Source: Candidatus Helarchaeota archaeon
GTDB lineage: Archaea > Asgardarchaeota > Lokiarchaeia > Helarchaeales > HEL-GB-A
Reading direction: 5' to 3'
NCBI GenBank assembly: GCA_016840125.1
Contig: JAEOSY010000280.1
Span: forward strand, 1 to 13,846
DNA: 13,846 nt
Under the pieces are notes generated by a model. The model saw only the letters and a program-made list of their open reading frames with translations, had not been told where the DNA came from and ran no database searches. A program made the translations under genes and the position numbers. Positions 6,037 to 12,255 of this stretch are shown one piece after another. Every line of letters starts with the position of its first letter. The first letter of the stretch is position 1.

Positions 6037-7344
6037 TTAAATCCCTTTGCCGGGTTTCTTTGGAGCGGGTGATGTTGATTTTGGGGGCGGGGTTGCCATA
6101 GGACGGGGTCGCATTAGGATGGCATGCACCACGAGCGCCGCAGCGAGTGCAATCCCAACGATAAGAATAGAAATTTCCAATAAAGGAACTTCTTGATCAA
6201 GAGGGCTTGGCATGCTAGTGGGATTTAATGGATCAGTACCCGCAAGGATCTCTTCCCAATCGGAATATCCATCATTATCCGTATCGTAATCGTGTGGATC
6301 CGTGTTGTACGTATATTCCTGAACGGTGGTGAATCCATCACCATCGAGATCTAACGAAGCATCTAGCGGGTTGAGCGGATATAAATCATGACTGACTTCC
6401 CAAGCATCAGGGATCAAGTCATCGTCTGAATCTGGATCTAAAGGATCGGTGTCGTGCAGGTTAATTTCTAAGCCGTCTGTCAGTCCATCGCCATCCGTAT
6501 CCGGATTGGTGGCGTTTGTGAGATAGATAAGAATTTCGGCACCATCGTTGAGCCCGTCGCCATCGGTGTCGGGATTATTTGGGTTCGTACCATTGAGATA
6601 TTCACCGAGGTTCGTGAGTCCATCCAAGTCAAAATCGTCAGATGGGTTTCCTGAAAGCGTAACATTATCAATGTAAAGGTCAGAAGGCGTAGACCAAATT
6701 GAAACAAAGTTAAACCAACAAACAGCACCCCCTGAAGGTAGCTCAGAACCACTCATATTAATTCTCAACACAGTATTAACATACACTTCGAGACCAATAG
6801 TAATATCAAAGACCACTTTAAGATCATACCACGTGCTATCACTCATAAAATAACCCGTATCTTGAAAGCCCCCATCCAAATAACGAAGATGGCCACCGGT
6901 ATCTGAAAAAATATGCCAGATCGTTGCCCCAGTACTATTTTTTATAAACAAACGAGAATATTCGTCTGTAAACCTTAACCTATACTCTAAAACGCCCCTT
7001 GTGAGCGAATGGTTAGGGTAATAATTCACACTCGCTAGAGTCTCACCATTAACATCATCAGCCATTAAAACCTTATTCCCCCCAAAATCAACAACAGTGC
7101 AAGAAGCTACCCCTACTGAAATATCAACCCATCCACTTGGCAGATTTCCCAAAGGGGTACTAGTAAAGGTCTCATTCATAAGTACAATAGACGTTCCCGT
7201 CGTATGAATTCCAGTATTTCCCTTAACGTCAGATATTGTATCATATGATTTAAATTTACTTGATGAAAATATTCCGAGACCTATTCCCAAAGTTCCAATA
7301 AGCAATCCCAAAATAGCTATTGCTAGTAAATCTTTTTCCCTCAT
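6037..7344 (-). CDS. Membrane-anchored surface protein: ConA-like domain plus thrombospondin type 3 repeats
   Basis: A 435-residue exported protein. It has an N-terminal signal or anchor helix (about 6-27), then a beta-rich region (about 55-233) with the look of a concanavalin/LamG-like jelly roll: repeated short strands, several N-x-S/T sites, and W72, W143 and W172. An acidic region follows at about 236-376 with thrombospondin type 3 style motifs DxDxDGxxD, such as DLDGLTN, DTDGDGLND, DTDGDGLTD, DSDDDLIPD, DLDGDGFTT and DTDNDGYSD. These are calcium-binding sites in known families. A second transmembrane span (388-410) precedes a cytoplasmic Pro/Lys tail. It is probably displayed outside the cell and stiffened by calcium; the jelly roll could bind glycans or partner cells. 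The start at ATG 7344 is supported by AAGGTGG 6 nt upstream. It is monocistronic. The repeat assignment is firm, the jelly roll tentative. Confidence 0.85.
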   Translation of the reverse strand: MREKDLLAIAILGLLIGTLGIGLGIFSSSKFKSYDTISDVKGNTGIHTTGTSIVLMNETFTSTPLGNLPSGWVDISVGVASCTVVDFGGNKVLMADDVNGETLASVNYYPNHSLTRGVLEYRLRFTDEYSRLFIKNSTGATIWHIFSDTGGHLRYLDGGFQDTGYFMSDSTWYDLKVVFDITIGLEVYVNTVLRINMSGSELPSGGAVCWFNFVSIWSTPSDLYIDNVTLSGNPSDDFDLDGLTNLGEYLNGTNPNNPDTDGDGLNDGAEILIYLTNATNPDTDGDGLTDGLEINLHDTDPLDPDSDDDLIPDAWEVSHDLYPLNPLDASLDLDGDGFTTVQEYTYNTDPHDYDTDNDGYSDWEEILAGTDPLNPTSMPSPLDQEVPLLEISILIVGIALAAALVVHAILMRPRPMATPPPKSTSPAPKKPGKGI

Positions 7345-7350
7345 AAGTTT

Positions 7351-7357
7351 CCACCTT
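7351..7357 (-). promoter_or_regulatory. Ribosome binding site fixing the surface-protein start
   Basis: AAGGTGG on the minus strand, 6 nt ahead of ATG 7344, matches the archaeal anti-Shine-Dalgarno sequence well and supports this start. Confidence 0.6.
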
Positions 7358-7420
7358 CATAATTTGGATCGTTTAATCATCTGCTGGATTGAACTTTTTC
7401 GCTGATTAATACAATGCAGA

Positions 7421-7430
7421 TTTTATATGT
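7421..7430 (-). promoter_or_regulatory. TATA box of the surface-protein gene
   Basis: ACATATAAAA on the minus strand, about 80 nt ahead of ATG 7344, is a near-canonical archaeal TATA box. It predicts a leader of about 50 nt that carries the Shine-Dalgarno site. Confidence 0.5.
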
Positions 7431-7587
7431 TCAATAAAGTGCAAATTTATTATTTAAAATATATGCTATAGTAGGCCTTATGCAGTAGATGGGATTAATT
7501 ATTTAATACTACAAAAAGTTGGAGGTAGGAAATTTTCATTCACAACTTTTATTTTTTACCAAACTTGCCATTTTCCCAAGTGTAACT

Positions 7588-7698
7588 CGAACTTGAACTC
7601 CGCTTCGGTTTGCTTTGCGAACTTGATCTTGCGGAAAACACTCCCGGGCTTATTCCCTCTCAAATAAATATTAATTTTTACATTTCAAGAGAATAAGC
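7588..7698. repeat. Repeats in the divergent promoter region
   Basis: The direct repeat CGAACTTGA occurs at 7588 and again at 7618, exactly 30 nt apart. An 8-bp inverted pair, GCTTATTC (7648-7655) and GAATAAGC (7691-7698), lies between this and the promoter of the plus-strand operon. The full gap 7345-7786 (442 bases) otherwise contains only promoter elements and ORFs shorter than 20 codons. The repeats may be sites for a regulator of one or both divergent units. Confidence 0.4.
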
Positions 7699-7708
7699 GA
7701 GGGATCAA

Positions 7709-7719
7709 TATCTTTTTAA
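7709..7719 (+). promoter_or_regulatory. Candidate TATA box of the four-gene membrane operon
   Basis: ATCTTTTTAAA lies about 70 nt ahead of ATG 7787. Its core resembles the TTTTAAA core of the promoters at 71 and 3270. It would give a leader of about 45 nt. Confidence 0.4.
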
Positions 7720-7786
7720 ATGGCTATTTTCACCAGAAGAAGTTCAAGGAAACAACCTAGATAGAAGTAGGTAAAAGAAATCCAGC

Positions 7787-8185
7787 ATGGATGAAAATGT
7801 TATGGTTTGGTTAATCATCTTACTTGTCCTAGCACTCGCAGTAGTGGTGGGATACCGCTATTACCAGTATCCCACACTCTCCAAAGTAGCTAAAGCGCAG
7901 AAGAAATATTACCTTGAACGGCTTCAGTTCAGTAAAGAACTGCTTTACCAAATACCTCCTAATAAATTACTGATACTACGACAAATCCTTAGAAAAACCT
8001 ATTTTCAGGCAGGGAAAGACTGTTTCTATGGACCGGGGATCATAATTTATCTCAAATCACAGGGAGCTCAGTTATCCATTTACCTCTTTAGCTCAAGTGA
8101 GGATGAATTAACGCGGTATTCTTGGAAAATTATGAAACTCAAGGCACAACTTGGAGGGAGGAATAATGGGTCTGCCAATGGATAA
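7787..8185 (+). CDS. One-span membrane protein, first gene of the HerA-like operon
   Basis: A 132-residue protein with an N-terminal hydrophobic span at about 6-26 (MVWLIILLVLALAVVVGYRYY) followed by a soluble, basic domain of about 100 residues. The soluble part has a helix around 30-66 and two hydrophobic strands (GPGIIIYLKS and LSIYLFSS), then a final amphipathic helix. The basic residues after the span place this domain in the cytoplasm. I do not recognise the family. The strand-strand-helix pattern is faintly like part of the VirB4-N-like region of the 1070-2443 product, but this is not strong enough to assign homology. The coding sequence overlaps the next gene by 20 nt. It is probably one of the small membrane subunits of the complex encoded by this operon. 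Confidence 0.75.
   Translation: MDENVMVWLIILLVLALAVVVGYRYYQYPTLSKVAKAQKKYYLERLQFSKELLYQIPPNKLLILRQILRKTYFQAGKDCFYGPGIIIYLKSQGAQLSIYLFSSSEDELTRYSWKIMKLKAQLGGRNNGSANG
8153..8161 (+). promoter_or_regulatory. Strong ribosome binding site deciding the start at 8166
   Basis: GGAGGGAGG lies 4-8 nt ahead of ATG 8166, inside the end of the previous gene. It rules against the longer TTG start at 8151, which would put the site inside the coding sequence. Confidence 0.75.
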
Positions 8186-8630
8186 TATTTTCTTCCGATT
8201 TCTCCTGCAATGCTGGCCGATATTACTCGCAGCGATCGCTTCGGTGCTCCTAGTGTACTCCTGGAAACGCCCGAAATTAACCGCAGAGAAACTCCAGAAG
8301 GGGCTCATTCGTCAGAGTGTCGTTAATTACATCAGTGAAACCGAGGTCCTAACGGGGAATGATGATAATCAAGAATGGTTGGAAGCTCGAAAGAACGTTG
8401 AGCGCCATTTTACGAAACATTCCACTTCTAAATCCCATTTAATACCACAAATTCGGTATCGGGATCATATCTCTCTTTCGCTGGCCTGGATCATCTTTTG
8501 GGGTAGCGCATTTATATTCGTGACCATCCGCATGATTTTCAATCCCGTGTATTATGGCGCCGAGGCTATCTTTCTCGGCTATTTTGCCTACTACATTGTT
8601 ATAGGCTTGATCAGCTTTTTTAGGAAGTAA
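8166..8630 (+). CDS. Three-span membrane protein of the HerA-like operon
   Basis: A 154-residue protein with three predicted transmembrane segments: about 9-31 (FRFLLQCWPILLAAIASVLLVY), then two near the C-terminus at about 102-121 and 131-151. Between them lies a polar loop of about 70 residues rich in Lys, Arg and Glu, likely cytoplasmic (RPKLTAEKLQKGLIRQ start). I recognise no catalytic motif or family. The start is ATG 8166, set by a strong Shine-Dalgarno site. The gene overlaps the one before by 20 nt and is followed after 1 nt by the next, so tight co-translation is expected. Small polytopic proteins next to a membrane-bound HerA/VirB4-like ATPase are also the layout of the archaeal Ced and Ted DNA-import systems. 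That comparison rests on architecture, not sequence. Confidence 0.78.
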   Translation: MGLPMDNIFFRFLLQCWPILLAAIASVLLVYSWKRPKLTAEKLQKGLIRQSVVNYISETEVLTGNDDNQEWLEARKNVERHFTKHSTSKSHLIPQIRYRDHISLSLAWIIFWGSAFIFVTIRMIFNPVYYGAEAIFLGYFAYYIVIGLISFFRK

Positions 8631-8631
8631 G

Positions 8632-9492
8632 ATGTTTATGTTTTCACAAAAACAGAAAAACGATGAATATACACAGCAGGAAAAGGAATATCGATTTGCA
8701 CGCTGGTTCTGGAATCAAGCGGATACCGCCAATTGGAATGCGACGAAACTTTTTCTCACGTTTATCATTACACTTTTTATCAGTCTCGTTGCATACTTTG
8801 CTATTAATTCAATTATTACCGCTCCCCTGAACAGCTTCATCCTAGTTGGATTGCTTTTTACTGTATTACTGCTAATAAATGGGAATATTCGGGAGCGACT
8901 CAACCGATTTCTCGCGAAACGGCGAAATTATGAGAGTACAGAGCCCATAACCGCCTACGAAAATTTGAACCTCTATTTCCTGGAGAATCATGATGAGATA
9001 ATGTTTCTCGAAAATGACCGTGATATCACAGCCATTGGACTCTTCAAGCTCAAAGCTATCCCGCTGGTGATAAAAGGGAATTTTGAGCGATTCATTCGAT
9101 CTCTCTATCAGCAACAAATCCCCGTCTTCTGGCTGTACGTCCAAGCCCCTGTCGAACAGGGTGCGATCCTCTACACCCCAGCTGTTTCCGAGGAGGCACG
9201 AGCGTTTTATGAGGAGCAATCCCCCTTCGAGCTTGAATCACGCATGGAGGCAAGAAATGGGATGTGGAAGGTGCGTCTGATTTTTGGGACCCGCCATACT
9301 CTGCCCGCTGGTATTAATATTGAAGCCAAACGTGTTATGCTTTATAATAAATTAAAAGCGGACCTAATCAAGATCCAAACGGCATTCGTTAGCGCCTACC
9401 CCCATACCATTTTAGAACTACTCCAAGGGAAAGAACTTGAGAAAGCGATGAGTATTGCTATCACAGGTGGAGGAATTCCAGCTTTTTTTTGA
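8632..9492 (+). CDS. Two-span membrane protein with VirB4/CedB-type N-terminal domain
   Basis: A 286-residue protein. A basic, charged N-terminus (1-38) is followed by two spans at about 39-61 and 66-84, then a cytoplasmic domain (100-286). The domain shows GLFKLKAIP (136-144), FERFIRSLYQ (151-160), FWLYVQAPVEQG (166-177), a helical part, GMWKVRLIFGTR (210-221) and a long helix up to LLQGKELEKAM (263-273). This resembles the N-terminal, membrane-docking half of VirB4/TraC and HerA-like membrane ATPases, and the same blocks recur in the 1070-2443 product. The motor half is absent here; it is encoded in the next ORF in the -1 frame. The gene ends GCT TTT TTT TGA in a T8 tract, so a one-base slip would join both. 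The start at ATG 8632 has AGGAAG at 8622-8627; ATG 8638 is also possible. Gene call firm, homology moderate. Confidence 0.82.
   Translation: MFMFSQKQKNDEYTQQEKEYRFARWFWNQADTANWNATKLFLTFIITLFISLVAYFAINSIITAPLNSFILVGLLFTVLLLINGNIRERLNRFLAKRRNYESTEPITAYENLNLYFLENHDEIMFLENDRDITAIGLFKLKAIPLVIKGNFERFIRSLYQQQIPVFWLYVQAPVEQGAILYTPAVSEEARAFYEEQSPFELESRMEARNGMWKVRLIFGTRHTLPAGINIEAKRVMLYNKLKADLIKIQTAFVSAYPHTILELLQGKELEKAMSIAITGGGIPAFF
9466..9490 (+). other. Candidate -1 frameshift or homopolymer slippage site
   Basis: The reading frame of the upstream gene runs GCT TTT TTT TGA through a T8 tract (9483-9490). A -1 slip of paired Phe codons gives TTT TTT TTG and enters the downstream frame, which is open from 9441 to 11087. 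A Shine-Dalgarno-like GGTGGAGG (9466-9473) lies 9 nt before the tract, the spacing that stimulates slipping in the bacterial dnaX gene. It is poorly placed for plain initiation at TTG 9489 (15 nt). The same site would behave as one uninterrupted gene if the true tract had nine T, so a sequencing error is a live alternative. Confidence 0.5.
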
Positions 9493-11087
9493 ATGGCAGC
9501 GAGGGGGTGCATCACTTCCTCCAGCTGCCGTCAATCATCACGAAAAGTATGGAGTATCATTATCCTGCGGAGTTCATTGTACCAACATATATTCCTTTTG
9601 ATATTGGACCAATTGGTTACACCTTCGAGACTGAGTTTGAGCGTCAAGAAGTTGAAGTAGGATTACGAGTAGAAGACCTCTTCAATAATATCTTAGTTGT
9701 AGGTGGGAATTCCAAGGACCGTTTTGGAACCAATTTCCGCCTAGTCTATGAGACGGCTATGACCGAACGAGCTAACTACTTGGTGATTACAACGAATCAA
9801 CAATGGCGTCGTTTACTTGATTTGATTCCTGAAGCGCGCGTTTTTCGCGTCGTTGAAGATTTAACGATTAATCCTCTCGATGTAGAAGGTGGTGATGTCA
9901 ATGAACATGCTATCAATATCGCCCAAGCTTTTGCTCAAGTTTTTCATCTCTCACCACTAGGAAAGGAACATCTTCTAGAAATGGTACAGAATTTACTCAT
10001 AACACCATCTATTTTTCCGGATCTAGAAGCATTACGTGGGACAATTATGAATCTTATGAAGGAGCCCTATCACCCTGCAAAACGGGAATTCAGCACACTT
10101 TTCGAATTCTTACAAAATATTCAACACGGCAAGCCAAGCCTCGTTTTTGGGCAAAGTTCCGTTCCTTTTCAAACCTTAATGCAGGGAGTCACCATCATCG
10201 AGATCGACCTCAAAATCCAACAACAAATTCATTTTATCATTCACTGTCTTCTCGCTAAACTCCTTACTTATGGCGAAAGCCATCCCGATCAACACTCTAT
10301 GGTTCTCATTGATATTGCAGATGTGTTAATGCCAATCGATGGCAACGCTTATCGAAGCAGTGACATTGAACGGTATTTACTCGACTGGCTAGCACGCTTC
10401 CAACAGGGCAATATTGGGCTGCATCTCGGGTTGCAATTTCCATCCCGGTACCCAAAAGTCGCTATGAACTATTTTCAGACAATTTTATCCCACCGGATTA
10501 CTCCCTGGGAGGATCTTAAAATAATCAGTAATTTGCTTCAGCTCCTGCCAGACCGTCTGGTCCATTCCCGCGAACGTAAGAATAACTATCAAGAGGAATT
10601 TCTTAAAACTCTACCCAGTAACATATTAATCTTAAAACGAAGTGATTTAACAAATGCATTTCCCGTTCAACTCTCCGAGCAGACCATTTTCCGTGATACC
10701 CATGTTTGGACATCACAAGAGATCCAAAATCGAATCAACGCTCTCTCCCCTGCCTGGAACCCGCCCGACATAGTGCCAAAGACAGTTTTAGAGATCAATT
10801 TTGGGACTGATGCCCATTTAATCCAACTAATACTATTCGCTATTAATGATCATCCTAAAATAAGTAGGCAGGGACTCCTCTCGTTCCTCAATGGTGATAC
10901 GAGTGTTGATATTGATATGCCGACTCTATATTTCCTCCTAAACCGGCTCGTGAGACTCAACTATATCATCGCAGAGGAGTGGGAAACGCGCGGCCATATC
11001 CATGCCTCCTATAAATTAACGGAAAAGGGCGAGACCATCTATAACGCCTATCTTGAAAAACTACGTGTGAGAAGTCAAACTCACTGA
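9489..11087 (+). CDS. Degenerate HerA/VirB4-fold ATPase with C-terminal winged helix
   Basis: A 532-residue protein with the HerA/FtsK-superfamily layout. The lead-in VGLRVEDLFNNILVVGG (57-73) equals the strand before Walker A. The loop then reads NSKDRFGTNFR (74-84) in place of GSGKTNF, so the invariant Lys is lost. The region RVFRVVEDLTINPLD (117-131) matches the NPLD segment of HerA and VirB4. Walker B is MVLIDIADVLMP (271-282), with Asp275 kept but the catalytic Glu replaced by Ile276. The sensor strand LHLGLQFPSRYP (311-322) keeps Gln316 and is followed by HRITPWEDLKII (335-346). Residues 441-520 form a winged helix (recognition helix about 478-490, wing 495-510). It is thus a likely pseudo-ATPase with a DNA-binding end. 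If independent, it starts at TTG 9489, overlapping the previous stop as TTGA; GTG 9507 and ATG 9549 are weaker options. A frameshift fusion would give about 818 residues. Confidence 0.85.
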   Translation: MNGSEGVHHFLQLPSIITKSMEYHYPAEFIVPTYIPFDIGPIGYTFETEFERQEVEVGLRVEDLFNNILVVGGNSKDRFGTNFRLVYETAMTERANYLVITTNQQWRRLLDLIPEARVFRVVEDLTINPLDVEGGDVNEHAINIAQAFAQVFHLSPLGKEHLLEMVQNLLITPSIFPDLEALRGTIMNLMKEPYHPAKREFSTLFEFLQNIQHGKPSLVFGQSSVPFQTLMQGVTIIEIDLKIQQQIHFIIHCLLAKLLTYGESHPDQHSMVLIDIADVLMPIDGNAYRSSDIERYLLDWLARFQQGNIGLHLGLQFPSRYPKVAMNYFQTILSHRITPWEDLKIISNLLQLLPDRLVHSRERKNNYQEEFLKTLPSNILILKRSDLTNAFPVQLSEQTIFRDTHVWTSQEIQNRINALSPAWNPPDIVPKTVLEINFGTDAHLIQLILFAINDHPKISRQGLLSFLNGDTSVDIDMPTLYFLLNRLVRLNYIIAEEWETRGHIHASYKLTEKGETIYNAYLEKLRVRSQTH

Positions 11088-11088
11088 G

Positions 11089-11099
11089 TTTTCTTTTTT
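11089..11099 (+). terminator. T-tract after the HerA-like operon
   Basis: GTTTTCTTTTTTA follows directly after the TGA at 11085-11087, a typical archaeal terminator that closes the operon. It separates it from the LRR gene, which then needs its own promoter; AT-rich DNA around 11145-11157 (GGAATATTTTT) is the best candidate. Confidence 0.5.
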
Positions 11100-11189
11100 A
11101 ATATTTGCTATTTTTCCGTAGTTTTTACCTGATCTTCAAGAATAGGAATATTTTTGTGAGCTGAAAATCATAAAAAGAGAGAGTGAAAA

Positions 11190-12038
11190 ATGGCTGATAG
11201 TAATAAAAATCCTCTACCTGTGGAACTCAAGACACTTGAGCGATTGGAGGAACTCATAGGAAAACCAATCATTCGTTTTTTTGAGGAACGATTTGATATT
11301 TCGATTCCATATTATGTCAGTTTTAATATAAATGTCCATGATGAATTTAATCCTATTGAAGGGATACAGCTGGTTGATTGCGAATTAAGGTCTCTACCAG
11401 AGTCGATTGGGGAATTGGCTTCACTACGTTTTCTGATCTTGAACCAGACTCCGCTCACGGCACTTCCAGAATCCTTCGGGCATTTAAAAGCGCTGAGAGC
11501 ATTGGATTTGAGGGTGAATCAACTCACGGCGCTTCCAGAATCGTTCGGGCAGCTACAGGCGCTAAGAACCTTGGACCTGAAGCGGAATCGGCTCAAAGCA
11601 CTCCCAGAATCGTTCGGGCAGCTGCAAGCGTTGAGAACCTTGGATTTGAGGCGGAATCAGCTCACGACACTCCCGGAATCGTTCGGGCAGCTGCAAGAGC
11701 TGAGAACCTTGGATTTAAGACGGAATTGGCTCAAGACGCTTCCGGAATCCTTCGGGCAGTTGCAGGCGCTAACACGATTGGATTTAAGTGGGAATCGGCT
11801 CACGACACTCCCAGAATCCATCGGACAGCTGAAATCGCTCACCTTTTTAGATTTATCCTTAAATAAGAATCTCACGGATCTCCCAGATTCTTTTATTAAA
11901 TTGCGGTCGCTTGAAACTATTTCACTCGACATAAACGCCTTCAAGGATAATCTAAAAGTCCAGGACCTTTTTAAGCGAATGGACGAGATGGGTTACCTTC
12001 CATATAATCCCTTTGATATAAGGGAAATAAATTTTTAG
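11190..12038 (+). CDS. Leucine-rich repeat protein (23-residue LPESFGQL type)
   Basis: A 282-residue protein. An N-terminal helical cap (about 1-55, with LERLEELIGKPIIRFFEERF at 16-35) leads into about eight LRR units of 23 residues. The consensus is LxALRTLDLRxNxLxxLPESFGQ, with the LPES block at about residues 69, 92, 115, 138, 161, 184 and 207; the eighth unit has one extra residue (LPDSF at 231). A polar C-terminal cap (about 245-282) closes the solenoid. There is no signal peptide or membrane span, so it acts in the cytoplasm as a protein-binding scaffold; the partner is unknown. ATG 11190 is preceded by GAGAGTGA as a weak Shine-Dalgarno site. The gene is separated from the HerA-like operon by a T-tract, so any functional link is only positional. 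Confidence 0.92.
   Translation: MADSNKNPLPVELKTLERLEELIGKPIIRFFEERFDISIPYYVSFNINVHDEFNPIEGIQLVDCELRSLPESIGELASLRFLILNQTPLTALPESFGHLKALRALDLRVNQLTALPESFGQLQALRTLDLKRNRLKALPESFGQLQALRTLDLRRNQLTTLPESFGQLQELRTLDLRRNWLKTLPESFGQLQALTRLDLSGNRLTTLPESIGQLKSLTFLDLSLNKNLTDLPDSFIKLRSLETISLDINAFKDNLKVQDLFKRMDEMGYLPYNPFDIREINF
11397..11879 (+). repeat. Tandem 69-bp repeats within the LRR gene
   Basis: The landmark CC(A/G)GAATC recurs at 11397 (diverged), 11466, 11535, 11604, 11673, 11742 and 11811, always 69 bp apart. The eighth comes at 11883, 72 bp on. The central units (about 11535-11760) are nearly identical at the DNA level, including synonymous sites, so copies probably arose by recent duplication or are kept alike by recombination. 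Copy number may vary between strains and is a place where assemblies can collapse. Confidence 0.85.
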
Positions 12039-12255
12039 GACGGATTTAGAGAAAACTAACTGGTATGAGCAAAACGGAATTTAAAACTCTCTTGAGTCCT
12101 GCCTGACTGGAGGATTTTAACCAAATGTGTAACACTTTTTTCTATGTTCTTTTCCTTAAATGCCTTTTATAAATATAGGTCCCCTGCAATCATCCTAAAA
12201 AATTACTATGATAGTAGGGTATTAAAGCCTCTATTAAAAAAAGGCGAAAAAAAAT
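12039..12255. other. Gap between the convergent LRR and MFS genes
   Basis: A 217-base non-coding stretch. It holds a T6 tract at 12136-12141 that could end the LRR transcript, a TATA-like TTTATAAATATA at 12166-12177 with no gene behind it on the plus strand, and the terminators of the MFS gene. No ORF longer than about 15 codons was found. Confidence 0.5.
12236..12254 (-). terminator. Double T-tract after the MFS gene
   Basis: On the minus strand T8 (12247-12254) starts right after the stop codon. A second T7 (12236-12242) follows a few bases later. Twin oligo-T tracts are typical of efficient archaeal termination. Confidence 0.6.

Noticed and set aside
5872..6072. 66-codon plus-strand ORF in the gap before the surface-protein gene
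   Set aside because: It starts with TTG, has no Shine-Dalgarno site or promoter at a fitting distance, runs into the antisense of a real gene and has no recognisable composition.
7720..7764. 14-codon ORF in the leader of the four-gene operon as a possible regulatory uORF
   Set aside because: The ATG overlaps the predicted TATA box and would lie upstream of the expected transcription start.
8151..8165. Longer start (TTG 8151) for the three-span protein
   Set aside because: The strong GGAGGGAGG site would be inside the coding sequence and sits at ideal distance from ATG 8166.
8872..9219. 115-codon antisense ORF within the two-span membrane protein gene
   Set aside because: It lies wholly inside a convincing gene with membrane spans and domain blocks and has no promoter or ribosome binding site of its own.
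11378..11866. Long open frame of 162 codons in another frame of the LRR gene, and a matching 95-codon antisense frame at 11657-11944
   Set aside because: A 69-bp repeat unit without stops in one frame copy leaves all copies open in that frame. These are by-products of the repeat, and the LRR frame alone has a protein-family pattern.
12166..12177. Strong TATA-like TTTATAAATATA as a promoter of an unseen gene or small RNA
   Set aside because: No ORF follows on the plus strand, and in an AT-rich convergent gap such a match can arise by chance. A small antisense RNA cannot be excluded but has no further support.
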